Positions 1-12,476 of a stretch of 64,000 nucleotides of DNA are shown in pieces (position 1 is the stretch's first letter; each line of letters opens with the position of its first letter). A program made the translations under genes and the position numbers. Source of the DNA: Lethocerus indicus (Eukaryota; Arthropoda; Insecta; Hemiptera; Belostomatidae); contig JACDQD010000003.1 of NCBI GenBank assembly GCA_019843655.1, positions 10,294,925 to 10,358,924 of the forward strand, written 5' to 3'. A model generated the notes under the pieces. It had not been told where the DNA came from, searched no databases, and saw only the letters and a program-made list of their open reading frames with translations.

Positions 1-2975
1 TTACTTCGCGGTAGACCGACCCCCCTCTGTTTACTTTTCCCCGTCGGCCGGTCAAGAGAACAAAAAGCCGAAAATATTCGGGGGTTTGCACGTTTTTTTT
101 CAAGACGGGTAGGCAGACTGCAAAGCTGGGTGTATGCTCGTGAAGAAAAAGTCGTGAAATGTACCTTGGCATTTCGGAGACACGAACGTTTAAATCGGGT
201 GCGAACATCGCCTCAACGGGGTCTAGCTACGGTTAATAGCAAATAAAGTCTCTATATTTTACCCTTCCAATTCATATACACAAAATGACAATGGCATGTA
301 ATTGTAAATCATTGGAATAATGTAAATCACCTAAAAATACTCAATAGTATTATATAAAATAACACTATGGTCAGTTTAAATCAATTGGGTACCGATGGGT
401 ACAAATATTTTCATTAGGATTTGGAAGTAAAAAATATGGAACATCGATTCAAATAGCATTGATCATATTTAACGCGATTATTTGTTCCTTAACTATCGTA
501 ACATTATAAGTTTCGTTGTAATGTTCTATTGGAGCAGAATCGGTTTTGTATCAAAACAGGTTCTTAAAATTTCTGTTGCATACAATACCACAAATGTTCT
601 GTATTAATGATAACGAATGTTTAACTTCACTAAAGCAGGTGCAAAACGTTAGTTAATTCATTAACTTAAAGAGTGAAATCCCAACAATCCGATAATCTTG
701 CACAATGGGGACTGCGCCACTTAAATGGACAACTTTGCATCAGTATTTTGATGACCTAACCCAAACTGTATAAAATAAATGCAAAAAAAACAACCGTACA
801 GTATAATAGTGTGCATTTTTATATTCCGGTTCGCTCGGTATCTTTATTTAAAAGAAAGTTCAGTACTAAATAGGTGTGTACTTTCTAAAAGCGGTGGCTA
901 GATGCCGGGGGTCGCTCCTACTTTCACTCGGCGGCGTTCAAAAGGTGCCTCGAACTTGCGAGCCCCTTCCACACGGGATGTTGTTCAACTCTACCGGTCT
1001 TGAAAATTATTTCCGCATTGAAAGGGGTTGAAAAATCTCGGTACTCATTACAAGTCATGTTTATAATTCCCCCTTTTCATTTCCTCGTTGTCAGTTGCCA
1101 GAACCGGTCCCCGTGGTCACTCTCGGCAAATCGACTGACAGAAATGTACCAAATCATAATGGAACATATCATAATATGTCCCAATAAGATATTACAGTAT
1201 ATTATCTGAACATACTATACCGAATATACCGAAAGCTGTGACATAAGTCTTGAGTGTTAGTTGAGAAGCTATGTCAGTCGATAATTATTATTATTAAACT
1301 ATTTAACAGTTAGTTTTAATACAACGATAGTTATTTTAATGCATTTGTTCTTCTTATTAACAATCCAAAACATTCTGTATACTGAATTAAGGAAGAACAC
1401 AAAGGGACTGATCCTTCGTTTTTGTACAGGTCATAGATCAAATAAATTTACTATTAAATAGGTAACTCTAAAAATGTAATTATTGTAATTAGGGGGTTTA
1501 GTTAAGGCTTACAGTTTGGAAAGAGGTATAGGGAAAATCGTTTGAAAAAATTCTTTGAGCCTCGGTACTATTTATTTCTATAAGGGCGCAATACGAGGCA
1601 CATGCCTTGTATATCCTTTCTCTAATACTGAGAGCAAGCAAGCTGAAAGTGAGCGTTCAGTTTGAGATCAAAGCGGCGGCGGCGGATGCCACCCATCCAA
1701 TCCTCATGGGATGCTGGCCACGCACGAAGTAGTCGGAGGATTGTTAAGGTTAATCACTTCATCAAATTACCCTCCAGTCTTAGGTTTACCATAATTTTTT
1801 TATTTATTGTATTTGGGAGTATTTAATTTCTTGGTTTCAAAAGAGTATGCCTTACTGTTGACAAATTCGAGATTCAAACAGTCAGCAATAAAATTTTTGT
1901 TTTTAATTTTGTTGGAAATTGCAATGAAAGATCTCGCTTCATGTTGTCCCCCGCCCCGGGGTTTCGTCCCCCTTCTTGTTATTGTTCCCGGACGTTAATA
2001 TTCACTGGGCCGCGATGGCAGCACACAAGAAATGGAACATAGATTGCGGGAGATGAAAACAAAAAAATTATGTGTTTCTCGAGGGAACAATATGGCGGAA
2101 GATACACTACCGGTATCTTTCAGTTGCGCTTTCTTAACACGCGTACGCATACACTCAGCCGCACAGAAAGACGAATTAGGAGCGCAGGCAGAATAACACG
2201 GATACGCCTTATTTCATACCGCGTCATCCTATCCATTTTTTCTCATCTCTACGCTATTTTTTTCCATGGGCCAACACGGCCGCCCAATTCAAGTTCACTT
2301 ACGAATCATGATCAATACGATTTAAACTATATGACTGTATCTGCTATCACAGTTCAGTTCTAATTTGTTCAGTATCTGACTGTCCTGCAGATTCGGCATA
2401 ATTTTATAGCATAACAATTTTATAGCAGCGTTCCTTTCAAATGGGCCATTATTATTTTAAGTCAGCGGATTAAACTAACCGCAGTAATCTGTTTCACCGA
2501 TAACTTGTTTTTTTATTCGTTTACGCGAATTATCTAAAGTTGTCGGTAATTACCCGTTGGCCTAGATCGATTGGTTAGGAACAGTTATTTCATTAACATT
2601 TATTTTCTCCTCTTCTACTGTTTCGCAATTAAAATCAGAATTGACTTTATAAACGCTGCCGGCGTGAACCAGGGCTGGGGGCGGTTCGAGAATGCCAAGG
2701 TAAACTGCCCCTTCGAGAAATTGTTCGCCTTCGGCGCTGTCAAATACTCTGACTAATTGAATTTTGAGACATACCATGTCACCGCTCCCGGACGTGTACT
2801 TGAAGGATATTTTCAGGAAACGATGAGGTCGACGCTGCGTGGGTTGTTGGCCGGTAGGAAGTACTCGTTTAAACTTGTCCATTTCGTTTTCTGTCGTTTG
2901 TCTATTAATTCTTTTTCGAAGGAGCCAAACAAATTTAGTGGCATCTTCGAGCCAGAAATAAATATTTCAATGATG

Positions 2976-2976
<1 letters not shown>

Positions 2977-3029
<53 letters not shown>
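2977..3029. repeat. (TA)n microsatellite
   Basis: This is an uninterrupted run of about 26 TA dinucleotides. It is a typical replication-slippage microsatellite and is likely to vary in length between individuals. The open frame that appears to cross it encodes only alternating Ile-Tyr and is an artefact. Confidence 0.97.
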
Positions 3030-3033
<4 letters not shown>

Positions 3034-3130
3034 ATTTTATGCGAATTATTTGTAATGAGATGTTTGTGTGCTAGAAATCTGATTAACTTTCTGTGGCAAT
3101 TATAACTATAATTACTGTCCTGAATATGTA

Positions 3131-3133
<3 letters not shown>

Positions 3134-3166
<33 letters not shown>
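3134..3166. repeat. (AT)n microsatellite
   Basis: This is a second uninterrupted AT/TA run of about 16 units, only about 100 bp from the longer run at 2977-3029. The two may form one compound variable locus. Confidence 0.95.
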
Positions 3167-3171
<5 letters not shown>

Positions 3172-6100
3172 TATTAATTATCTACTAATTTGAGGTATTT
3201 GCCTCAGTTTCCGCGACAGTTTGGATCATCATCACTCATCTGTTTGATATTCTGTGAACACGCTGATTAAACGTTTTGTCACCGCCCTGTTAACTGCCAG
3301 TGACATGGCGAGTGGAGTGGAATGGAAAATAGCAACTCTGATATGTGTGTTTATTTGAATTTGTGTGTTTATACGAATGTTTTATTTGAACACAGACACG
3401 CGCACACCACATCCTCTCAGAAAGAGATGAGTTAGAAAGAGATAAATCAGTACGTGAAATCATATCTTCTGTTTGAATGTTTCTAATACAGCTTGATCGC
3501 GTGTCGCGTCGGCTATGCTCGATACCGTATTCGTCGACGGGTGGACACACGATTTAGAAGGGTCATCCATCTGTCACTTTCGTACCTTCCAGATCTGGGA
3601 GAGAAGGCGGAAAATCGTTCACTGTGTCGAATGTTTCACTTTCCCTCTCAGGGCCTGCGAAAATTTCCTAAGCATTTTCTGGTTTTCATTTTAATCGCGG
3701 TTTAGAATTAGAAATTATATTACATTTATCATTAATCTGAAAAATATTCTGGGGGTAAAACTAAGATTTATTATCTTTAAGATCTTAAGATTTAATTATT
3801 TTTTGATATACTAAGGCCAAATATATATCATTTTATATGTACTGCAATGATAACTAACCAAAATCATATTTTTGTGGGTAGTCAATATATACGCAGGAAT
3901 TATTGACAATACGCAGGTTTATTTGAAGACAGATAAGATGATAATAGTGGCTTTTTGCCTGGGTGAAACTTATCTTTCATATTGGTGGCTTTTCTTTCTT
4001 TCTTATCAGCGGTCGGTGGGCCGGCCCTCTTCCCGATATTCCCATGTATCTTGTCAGTTCGCTCGGCTGGTTCACAAAACCTTTATCGCGTATTCCCCAC
4101 GGGGAATTCCATACCTTACTTCGTCCACTGTTGTGAAGGGGGACTACAATTTCCTCAGAATATATTATACGTCAGCAAGGAGGTTTCTCTTATTTTTTCC
4201 GTGGGTTGGTCGACATAAATTTAATACCCGTTTTTGAGCGAAAGGTTGCAACTTCTCCGTAACCGGGCTCGGGGGAACAATCCGCGTATCTCGACCAGTA
4301 AAACGTGTCGGATAATCCTGAAAGGATATCCAGTGTCGCGTCGCGGGCTTCGAATAATTGAATCCCAGCCTTGTTTGTTTGGATTGAACGTACTATTTGA
4401 AGAATACTCTTCCTTTCCCAACAGCAAAACTTTCGTCGGTATACATTCATCTTGGACATAATTTGGACAGTAATAGAACAACTAGAACAGTTTGTTCTAG
4501 TCTTGTACCGTTGTACCACCGCCACAAAACATCAGATTCCCGTTACTGCTTTTATGTCGTATCTTAATCATTTTTATTTCATTCTTTTTTTTTACTTTCA
4601 CACTACCCACTGAAACATTCTACGGCCTTTATTATGGGGACAGGGCATACGGGCGGCCCTGAGTGCTGCGATTGCGTATACGGTAATTCCGGCCGAGTAG
4701 CGGGTCTCACAGAGCGATGTGTCATCTTAAGGACCTGACTGTTACCGCTAAACGGAAAATTGTGGCTCGTTCATGCGTCATTATACAATCATATCTTCCC
4801 CGGTAATTACCACTTCGTGTGTCTAATCCCAGGGATGCGTTGCCCTATTACGTCCGCTTTTCGGTATTTAATAACCTCAAGAGTGCATTTATTTAATTAC
4901 CTATTGTACAATCCGTTACAAACAGCTTTTCTCTTCGATATATATTTCGTCCGTGCGTTAAAGGTTAATTAGTGCGGACTTGGAGAACGAACTTCAGGTC
5001 GAAGTTTAGCCGGCTATCCTGGACGGTGAAAGATCTGGGCATCGACATCGATAAAGCTAACCTTTACAGAGCACACTGATAGGAATGTAATAGAACCTTT
5101 GAATTTCACTTTAAAATATACTCTCCTCTAAGAAATAAAATGGCGTAATAAACTTAATAGTAAATTGAAAGAAAACAAATTTAAATGTCCGCTGTTTTAT
5201 GCTACTCTAAAATCTGCTTCTTACGGCAAACAGAATATCTTGTGATATGTAAAGGAGATGCCCGAAGTACGGTCTTGTAGGTAGACAGATGCTCGGTAGT
5301 AAACTTGTATAGTGGACCAAAACTGTGTGTAAACATTGTATTTATTTATTTCTAAACGAAGTATTCGCAGTGAACGTTGGAAACAGACAGATGGTATCGT
5401 ATTATTTGCCGTAGACTGTTGAGGAAGCGTGTCACGGTGGGGCATCGGAAGTATCGTTGTTGGCGCTGGTTGCGGTATCATTTGACGCTCTGATTGCTTC
5501 GGGTTGATAGGCCACTCCCGGCTTTTAAAAACTATCGCCAATTACCGTCTTCCGGCCCTCTAAAGAATTAGAGCTTGCTCCGAAAACCGAACCGCATCTG
5601 TTTGGTTAGTGCGAATTTTTGAAGGAGTCTCACACATATTTTCATTTTGAATAAATAATGTACATCTATTATACATCTATAAACTACGTATTATAAGAAT
5701 AATAAATAGGTATATAAAGATACAAAACAATGTTAAGTAATAAGTCTGTTTGAGCGCTTAACATAGCATCTGTAATCAGTTTGCCACATAAAAGAAAAGA
5801 AAAAATCTATTATACGAAGTAAACTGAGCTTATAAATAATCATTTCGGAATTTTTATAATCATACATAAACTATATTACTTTAAAATACTATAATAAGAT
5901 AATTATTATATATACAGTATCTTCTATCGTATATTAGGGAAATTAAACAAAGTAAAACCCCCTTTTTGATCGTTTAACACTCCATATTTTGATACGTCAG
6001 TAAAGGAGATTAATTTATACAGCAGTAATATTATATCAGTGTGTACCTTCTAAGTAGGTACATGATTTAGGAAATAACAGCCCGCTTAAACATCCTGATT

Positions 6101-9100
6101 TAGACTAATAAAAGATATATAATCAGGCAGGCACGCAATACCGTGCGTGTTGTAGAATTGTTCCTTCAAGGCTTTCCATTGCGCTCGAATCAGGGCCAAG
6201 CCAAGGCTTTATTTTTTGCGCGTGCTTCGTGACAAAACATTTAGTTTTAGTTTTTTAGTTAAATTTCCATATCCTATAAATTATGTTTCGAACTTGTCCC
6301 AAATGTTTATTTTGGTTACTTTTCATTTCGTGAAAAGTTTGTGTTTATATAAAAACTAAAAATAATAATTCATTGTTAAGGGAAACTTAAACCCATGTGC
6401 GAAAGACATAAAACCGAATGAAATATGATAAATTTGGGTTAAATAAATATAAGGCATTAGATTTCATGATTACTTTGTTTAGTGAAAGCATACATAATAC
6501 CCAAGGTGCGAACTGAGCCTTTCTTGTTGTGTAAACCGAAGTCGTGTTGTTCTTTATAAATTTCTTAATAAAATGAAAGGAAACAAATTGCTTTTGTGAG
6601 AGGGAGGACTGGATTATTCGAGGGAAGGAGAAAATCCGACGAAGGAAGGGGGACTGACTTAGTGTATGTTTCGCCAATTCTGGGCACGTTCTCTCTTCGC
6701 CCAATTAAAGTCTCAGCCTTGAATCGACAATTGGATAAGTGCATAATCTCGACTCAATTCAACTTGACTGGACTTAGAGCGCTCAAATCGCAATTACCTT
6801 GCGCTAATTCAGTACTAGTTTGAAGCCCACCCATCAATTTATTATATCTATTCAATTAATGAAAGTGCGATTCATACTTGGTGGCAGATGATACGCAGTT
6901 ATTCCAAAGTACGATCTGTGTAAATCACCTGTGATATAAATTTAAAAGCCTGTTTATTAGGGATTACGAGCTCCTCTCGTGATCACTTCATGTTAGTAAT
7001 TGAATGAACTTTTATTCTGTTCATCACCTGAATCCCACGTCGACCGGGTTCGGTATAACCACAGTTATATATTGACGGGTTTTGGGTTCTCATAAATAAT
7101 GTGACAAGTTTGTTGCGCAACTTTCTTGCGGAAAACGAGTGAGGGCAATAGTAAATTTTACGGGACCGAGTTGGAGTGTCATCGCGATTGTGAATCAGGA
7201 CAGAGTAAGGGAAACGGCTAATTTACGTTGTCAGGGTACAAATGAAATCTGTTATCAAAGTTGATGAATCAACTGCGATTGCAGTGAACTGCAATCTTAT
7301 CCTCAATTATTTTCCTGAGCTTATCTGAGAAAGTAATTATGTTTCCCCTTTTCCGTGCTTCGTAGACTGATAACGGAGTAATCGCTGTAAGCCTACTGGC
7401 CACAGTTTAATTTAAATACACTACTGAAATTTTAATTCCTTCTTCGACCTCTTAACATTTATTCTCACTGCGGATATGCACGCCTCCAATTCCGTTTTCA
7501 TTTAATAACTAGCGGACGAATTTATTTTATCAGTGTTAAACTGTCTCAGACATTGACCCCCGGAATTTGCCTAAAGTTCTTCAATTCTAGGATAGTTTTA
7601 TCGGGAAAGTCGAGATATGTCGGACCTCTGGTTGAGGCTACGTGAGGCTACTAGTTAAGTGGTTCTTTGAGCCCTGAAGATAATTGGCCAACACCTTCAT
7701 CTGTGAGCAGGCTTAACATAATCGTGAATTGTGAAAGAATTTTGCACTTTTAGCGTGTTAACTGATCCTCCGATGGTTGTACAATGAAGATTGTGAGGTG
7801 GCCAGTGTCAGAATTCTCTATTGGCACCGGGAGATCTCAATAACTGAATCGGTGACTGACAATACAAAGGGACGGGGGAGAAAACACTTGGTTGTCTAGA
7901 CATGTTCTAGACCCGGATGAAGGTCTGGGGCGGGACTGTCTGAAAGGGTGTTCGAGGTTGGCCATCAACCGCATCCCTCGGTCTTACGGCCACCTGCTGC
8001 CACCCTTCTGTTAGGATTTCTTTTTATACCGCTAGGGACCGATTTCAGAAGATCCGAAGGGGGGGGCGTACTTCTTGCCTTGGTTCTTCCATAGCGATTT
8101 TTGTATTTCATTTCTTTATAGCTCTTTAGTTTTTAGTGCGGAACTTTCCTTATCGAATTGTTTTTTTTGTTTTTTTTTATATGGGCTGATCGCCCTACAA
8201 GGGCAACTTTGCAATATACTGTTTTATGCAATATACTGTATCATAAGCAAGGCCAATTAGCAAAACAAAATCGCAATAATTTTTGTATTTGAAAATCGCA
8301 GTCAAAATAATTTGCTTCCAAACCCTGCTGGCTAAAATTAGTTTTCGATGTGCGTAATGCAAAAAGTGCGGTAGTTAAATTTCATAATATTTCTACAAAA
8401 CTATGTTGCGAGTATTGAAGGAAAGACATTTACCGTGCTTTAGTGATTTACTCGTCCCAGTTGACGTTGTCGTTGGCTTGTAAATCCCATTTTGATCTAG
8501 CGGCAGCCTCGTTTTAAACGGGGATGCGGATTTACATGGGCGGGAAGGAGTGAGCCCAGCTTTACAAGGATATCCCATTTGGTGTTATCCTGGCTTCTCC
8601 CCCAGGATACGCCATTTCGCCGTCGCACCGGGTGGTGTGGCCCAGTTTTATTTGGAGGTTCCGAAAACTCCTACAAGTCAAACTGTGTTGTTCAAACTCA
8701 TTCGGAAGAAAAAAAGGAAGTTTTTGTGTCCAAATATACATTTAATTTTTTTATAAAACGTGTTCCTTAACGTGCAGTACTAGAGAATTATTAGTTGCAA
8801 TGCCTATGAACGCTGATTTACCACATTTTGGATGCAGCTATCAAACGAATCTTGTTCTTACTGCGAATTGCTTAGTGTCCAACTGTCATAATATGGCAAA
8901 ATGGTTTGCGGTATTAGCATCCACAAAAACATAAATACGATTACCCCACTTCTTTGGCTTGTGTTGATTGTAAGTCATGAAGCTTATTCGCCGTTTGAAT
9001 TTTGTAATCGATTCACCCACCGATAACTCTCCCCAGACTGGAGATTGTGCTTCGTGTGTAATTTGTTAAAATTCCTTTGAAATGTAAAACTCTAGTTCCA

Positions 9101-9567
9101 CTAGAACTGGAATATTCGTTGCGTCCTCAGCGCCCGAGTCAATCCGCGGGCCCGCATTAAGGACAGTCGTTAGGCCGTACACTTTTCAACTAGGGAAATG
9201 AACCCATTTAAAGTCAGGGCTTTGTACCCTGTCTGGCTTTTCTTTTTTTTTCTTTTTGTTGCTCACTCCCGCATTCATTGGGTCCTGCCGAGAGGATTGA
9301 CTCACTAAGAAAGATCGTAACAGTCTAAATTTTTTGTTCTCCCTTCAACTAAGGAGCACCATCTGTTTCAGCCGGCCGCGACACATGTTTCAATTAGATA
9401 AAACTCGTAGGACAGACTGAGTAAATGCTTTTATTGGTTCGCTTTTTTTTTACTTGGATTTAGTCTTAACTCGAATTGAAAAAAATGGCGGTTATTAATT
9501 GTCTCTAGAAGAGATTGAACATTTGTCGAACAAAAAAGGAATACCAGACATTGCAGTTTTAAAAACA

Positions 9568-9594
9568 TTAATTATGTTTTTTTAACATAATTAA
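9568..9594. repeat. Perfect 11-bp inverted repeat (hairpin)
   Basis: The left arm TTAATTATGTT (9568-9578) is the exact reverse complement of the right arm AACATAATTAA (9584-9594), separated by five T bases. The core also carries ATTA/TAAT homeodomain-type sites. It could be a small cruciform, a fragment of a MITE, or chance in AT-rich DNA. No target-site duplication was seen beside it. Confidence 0.6.
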
Positions 9595-12403
9595 CTTTCA
9601 GTTTAAATATTTCTTAATACGTAATGAAGCTATTCTCGTGAACACAAGGACATGCGTTTATTTCTCGTTTTTTCTCACATTTCATTATCGGAATTGTTTC
9701 ATTTGCGTTCAATTATGAGGTCTCGTATAAACTAAGCGAACGATCTTGAAATTATGGAAAGAAAATTAGAATTTCGCTCGATTAATTCATGGACCGTGTA
9801 GACCCGGATTATCTGATCCTTCTTGTATGTTCTGTTAATATAGTAATAAAATGTATTTTAGTATCAAGACTATACCAATTTTGTATAAATTAGCAATATT
9901 ACTCTTTACTTAGTATACTAGAAGTACTTATGAATGTCAACTGCGTTAAGCATCCTATCAACACTGTCACTACACTAATTTGCCCTAGACACCAGTATAT
10001 TCACCAATCGTAGTTCTTGACCATGGTGAGAGATCGCTCTGTCATAGGTCCGATAGGCGAACGGAGGCGAAAAATGCCTCGATGAAACTACCCCACATAA
10101 TCTAATTTCAAATTTGAAATTCTCAGAGACATTTAAGTATGATAAATATTATTGATAGCAGTTAACATAATAAGATTAGTCAAGCAATAAAGATTATGAA
10201 CTGTGATTCTTGGCAGGGAAAGAAATAGAAACAGGAAGCATTGTTGTTGGTTCGGTGGCTTATGACAACGACCACATTCGTCAAAGCGGCGTTCACGGTG
10301 GCAATCGGAAGTTAAAGGTGCTCATTAACCCTGGACTTTAATTAGTGTTTTCATTGGATTCTCTCTTCCCTTACGAGTTCCACTTTCCAGACAGAACAGC
10401 TTCCTGGACGCCGAGTGGGTTGCGTCACATAGGATACTGCCACAGCACCCCGCCCTGCTCTCATAAACACATACATAATTGCCAAGCGCTTTGCAATTAG
10501 GAATTCAGTAGGCCGTAAACGCATCATTGTTCTTGCCGTTTCCTTTCCTATACTAGTCATTTCCTTCGTGTGACGCAAAATATTCTATTTGCTACCGATT
10601 CAATTCCTTAAATTTCGTTACTGAGATTATCTTCTTATGCGATGGATATTATTAGACCAAATTAGCGTGTAGAGAAACAATTGCAAGAATGACTCAATAG
10701 AATTCTTGTAGGTCATCCGAAAAATACCTATCGAATCATCCTCATTTTCTGATTAAACCACAACGTCCTTCGTAATTTAGCATTCTCTAGGCATTGGTAC
10801 TATCGTCCTTCTTTGATTTCCCACCGTGTAATTTCGTGATGCGGCTTAGCGATGGTCACTAGAAAGTATTTATTATGCAAGGGATTTGTTCTTAGACCTT
10901 GATAGAATCTTGTACAAGAAAAGCGGTTACTAGATAACGTAGGAGGGAATAAAAAACGATTCTCATTCTTGTCTTCAGTGTTCGTCTCACAATCCTATCA
11001 ACCCCTTTGAAGTGCCAAACTGACTGGTATTATGTCTCCGGGGTCTCATTTAGTCTTACTTACTGAGTCGGCTTGGTAACGGGGTTAACGAACTGTAACA
11101 TTCCTCTGGGCCGCTAATAAGGAAGGGGCTTGCCTTGCCAGCCCGTGAGCCCCAGGAGGGATGTTTGCATATTCGAATTTCGAGCATTGATCGCCCGTAA
11201 TTCACCATTGTATCGTCTCCTCCGCCCTACAGGAGTATTATTATTGCAAATTCCCCGGGGGAATCCGTCCCCTTAGAAGGGAGACAGATAACGGCCTGGC
11301 AAAGTAGTGATTATTGTTTCGTGTAATCCGCTTTCCAGTTGGTTCTGTAGTGCCAATAGTGCACAGGGGGCTCTGTCCGTATCCCCTTGTGTCCAGGGAC
11401 CCCGACATTGGCATTATTCAATAGAATGACTTGTCCGGCCGGAATGTGACTCAATCTTGCCTACGAAAAGTATTTAAAGTTATTTCGTGACAAAAACATA
11501 GAATAAATGATTCGTGCTCCCGTGTGTGACCATCTCTTTAATATATTGAGACATACATTCTCTCATATAAGAATTTATTCTAAAAAAGGAAAATTTTTAT
11601 CTGAAAAATATAGACTAAGTATTTATTTATTTCTCAACCTATATCACAATTTTTTGTGTATTATGTGCAGAATGTGGTAACAGTGCGCAGATAAATGTAC
11701 ATATATGCTGAACGATATTTGAAGAATTCGATTAGTAGAATTGGTGCAGATTAGATAGCTTTCCAGAAAGGAGAACGGCTCCGGTTGAGCGCATTGCATT
11801 GCCCTGGGAGTCCTTCTTTTCGCCTAATTTAATTGGATGCTACAGGAGAAACCCCGGTATTTTGTTACTTGAAATAATGCCTTCTTCGAATGGAAAACCT
11901 TATCACTTTCCCCCGAGCTATTTTGTCCAGTTCCGCTTCGTTCATCGCCAGTCTCTAAATCGCTAAACCGGGCAGCGTTACTTCGGGTTGCTCGAAGATC
12001 CTAACGTTTTGATTTTCTTTATTCCGTGATTTTTTTTTCGAAGGAACGGAAAAATATAATTTACTCATCCGGTCACAACATTTTTAGGTCACTTTTCGAT
12101 TTCCCCATTCAGATTTTGAATTGATTTTTGAATGGAAATTTTGTTACTCTGACACAATTTGAGATATAAGAGACTTTGACCTTCGCATTCTCAGAACGAT
12201 TCCTCTGTAACTATTCACCGTTTTCCTCTCCCTTGGATGGAAACTCTAATACCGGGTCACACATTCAGGTGTGCTAGCGGAATACCGAGAAGAGACGGCG
12301 GGCCTTCTTAGAAAAGAGGTCGCGGTCGAATAACTTATGAATTATTTAGAGAAACTCGGCGGAAGGGAGAACCTGCGGGAGAGGTCGGCCGGCTGAGTTG
12401 ATT

Positions 12404-12440
12404 TATAAGGCCGCTTGGTATAGTCAGCCCTTTTCAGACT
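12404..12440 (+). promoter_or_regulatory. Core promoter (TATA-like box plus Initiator) of the tetraspanin gene
   Basis: A TATAAGG box begins at 12404, and a pyrimidine-rich Initiator-like element, TTTTCAGACT, lies at 12431-12440. If the A at 12436 is +1, the first T of the box is at -32, close to the arthropod TATA-to-start spacing. The region just upstream (about 12260-12400) is GC-rich and includes a CAGGTG E-box near 12267. A splice donor follows within about 40 bases, and the next strong acceptor leads straight into the tetraspanin start exon, which supports this as its promoter. No clear downstream promoter element was seen. The start site is inferred from spacing, not measured. Confidence 0.5.
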
Positions 12441-12476
12441 GCGTTCACCCCACTGCCCTTAGAGCAACCGTTTAGA
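12436..12476 (+). other. Untranslated exon 1 of the tetraspanin gene (predicted)
   Basis: This predicted 41-nt 5'UTR exon runs from the Initiator A to a good donor, TTTAGA|GTAAGT, at 12477. It contains no ATG. Spliced to the acceptor at 14370-14371, a TAG at 12473-12475 is in frame upstream of both candidate start codons in exon 2, so the reading frame is closed here and the protein must start in exon 2. The exon is inferred from promoter spacing and splice signals only. Confidence 0.45.

Larger units (their letters stand above)
1..12403. other. Upstream intergenic DNA, no supported gene
   Basis: I see no convincing gene in this 12.4 kb stretch upstream of the tetraspanin promoter. The open frames are about 60-106 codons, have no recognisable domains, and occur at the rate expected by chance in AT-rich DNA. 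It contains two TA microsatellites near 3 kb, a short GCG run (1672-1685), a perfect 11-bp hairpin at 9568-9594, and a GC-richer patch at about 2640-2880 that is open on both strands and is discussed as a finding. Several GC-richer patches (for example about 7.9-8.0, 9.1-9.2 and 11.1-11.4 kb) could be regulatory, but nothing in them is diagnostic. An upstream gene on either strand cannot be excluded if its exons are short. Confidence 0.5.

Noticed and set aside
2757..3074. 105-codon open frame near 3 kb
   Set aside because: Much of it is translated TA microsatellite (alternating Ile and Tyr), so it is not a gene.
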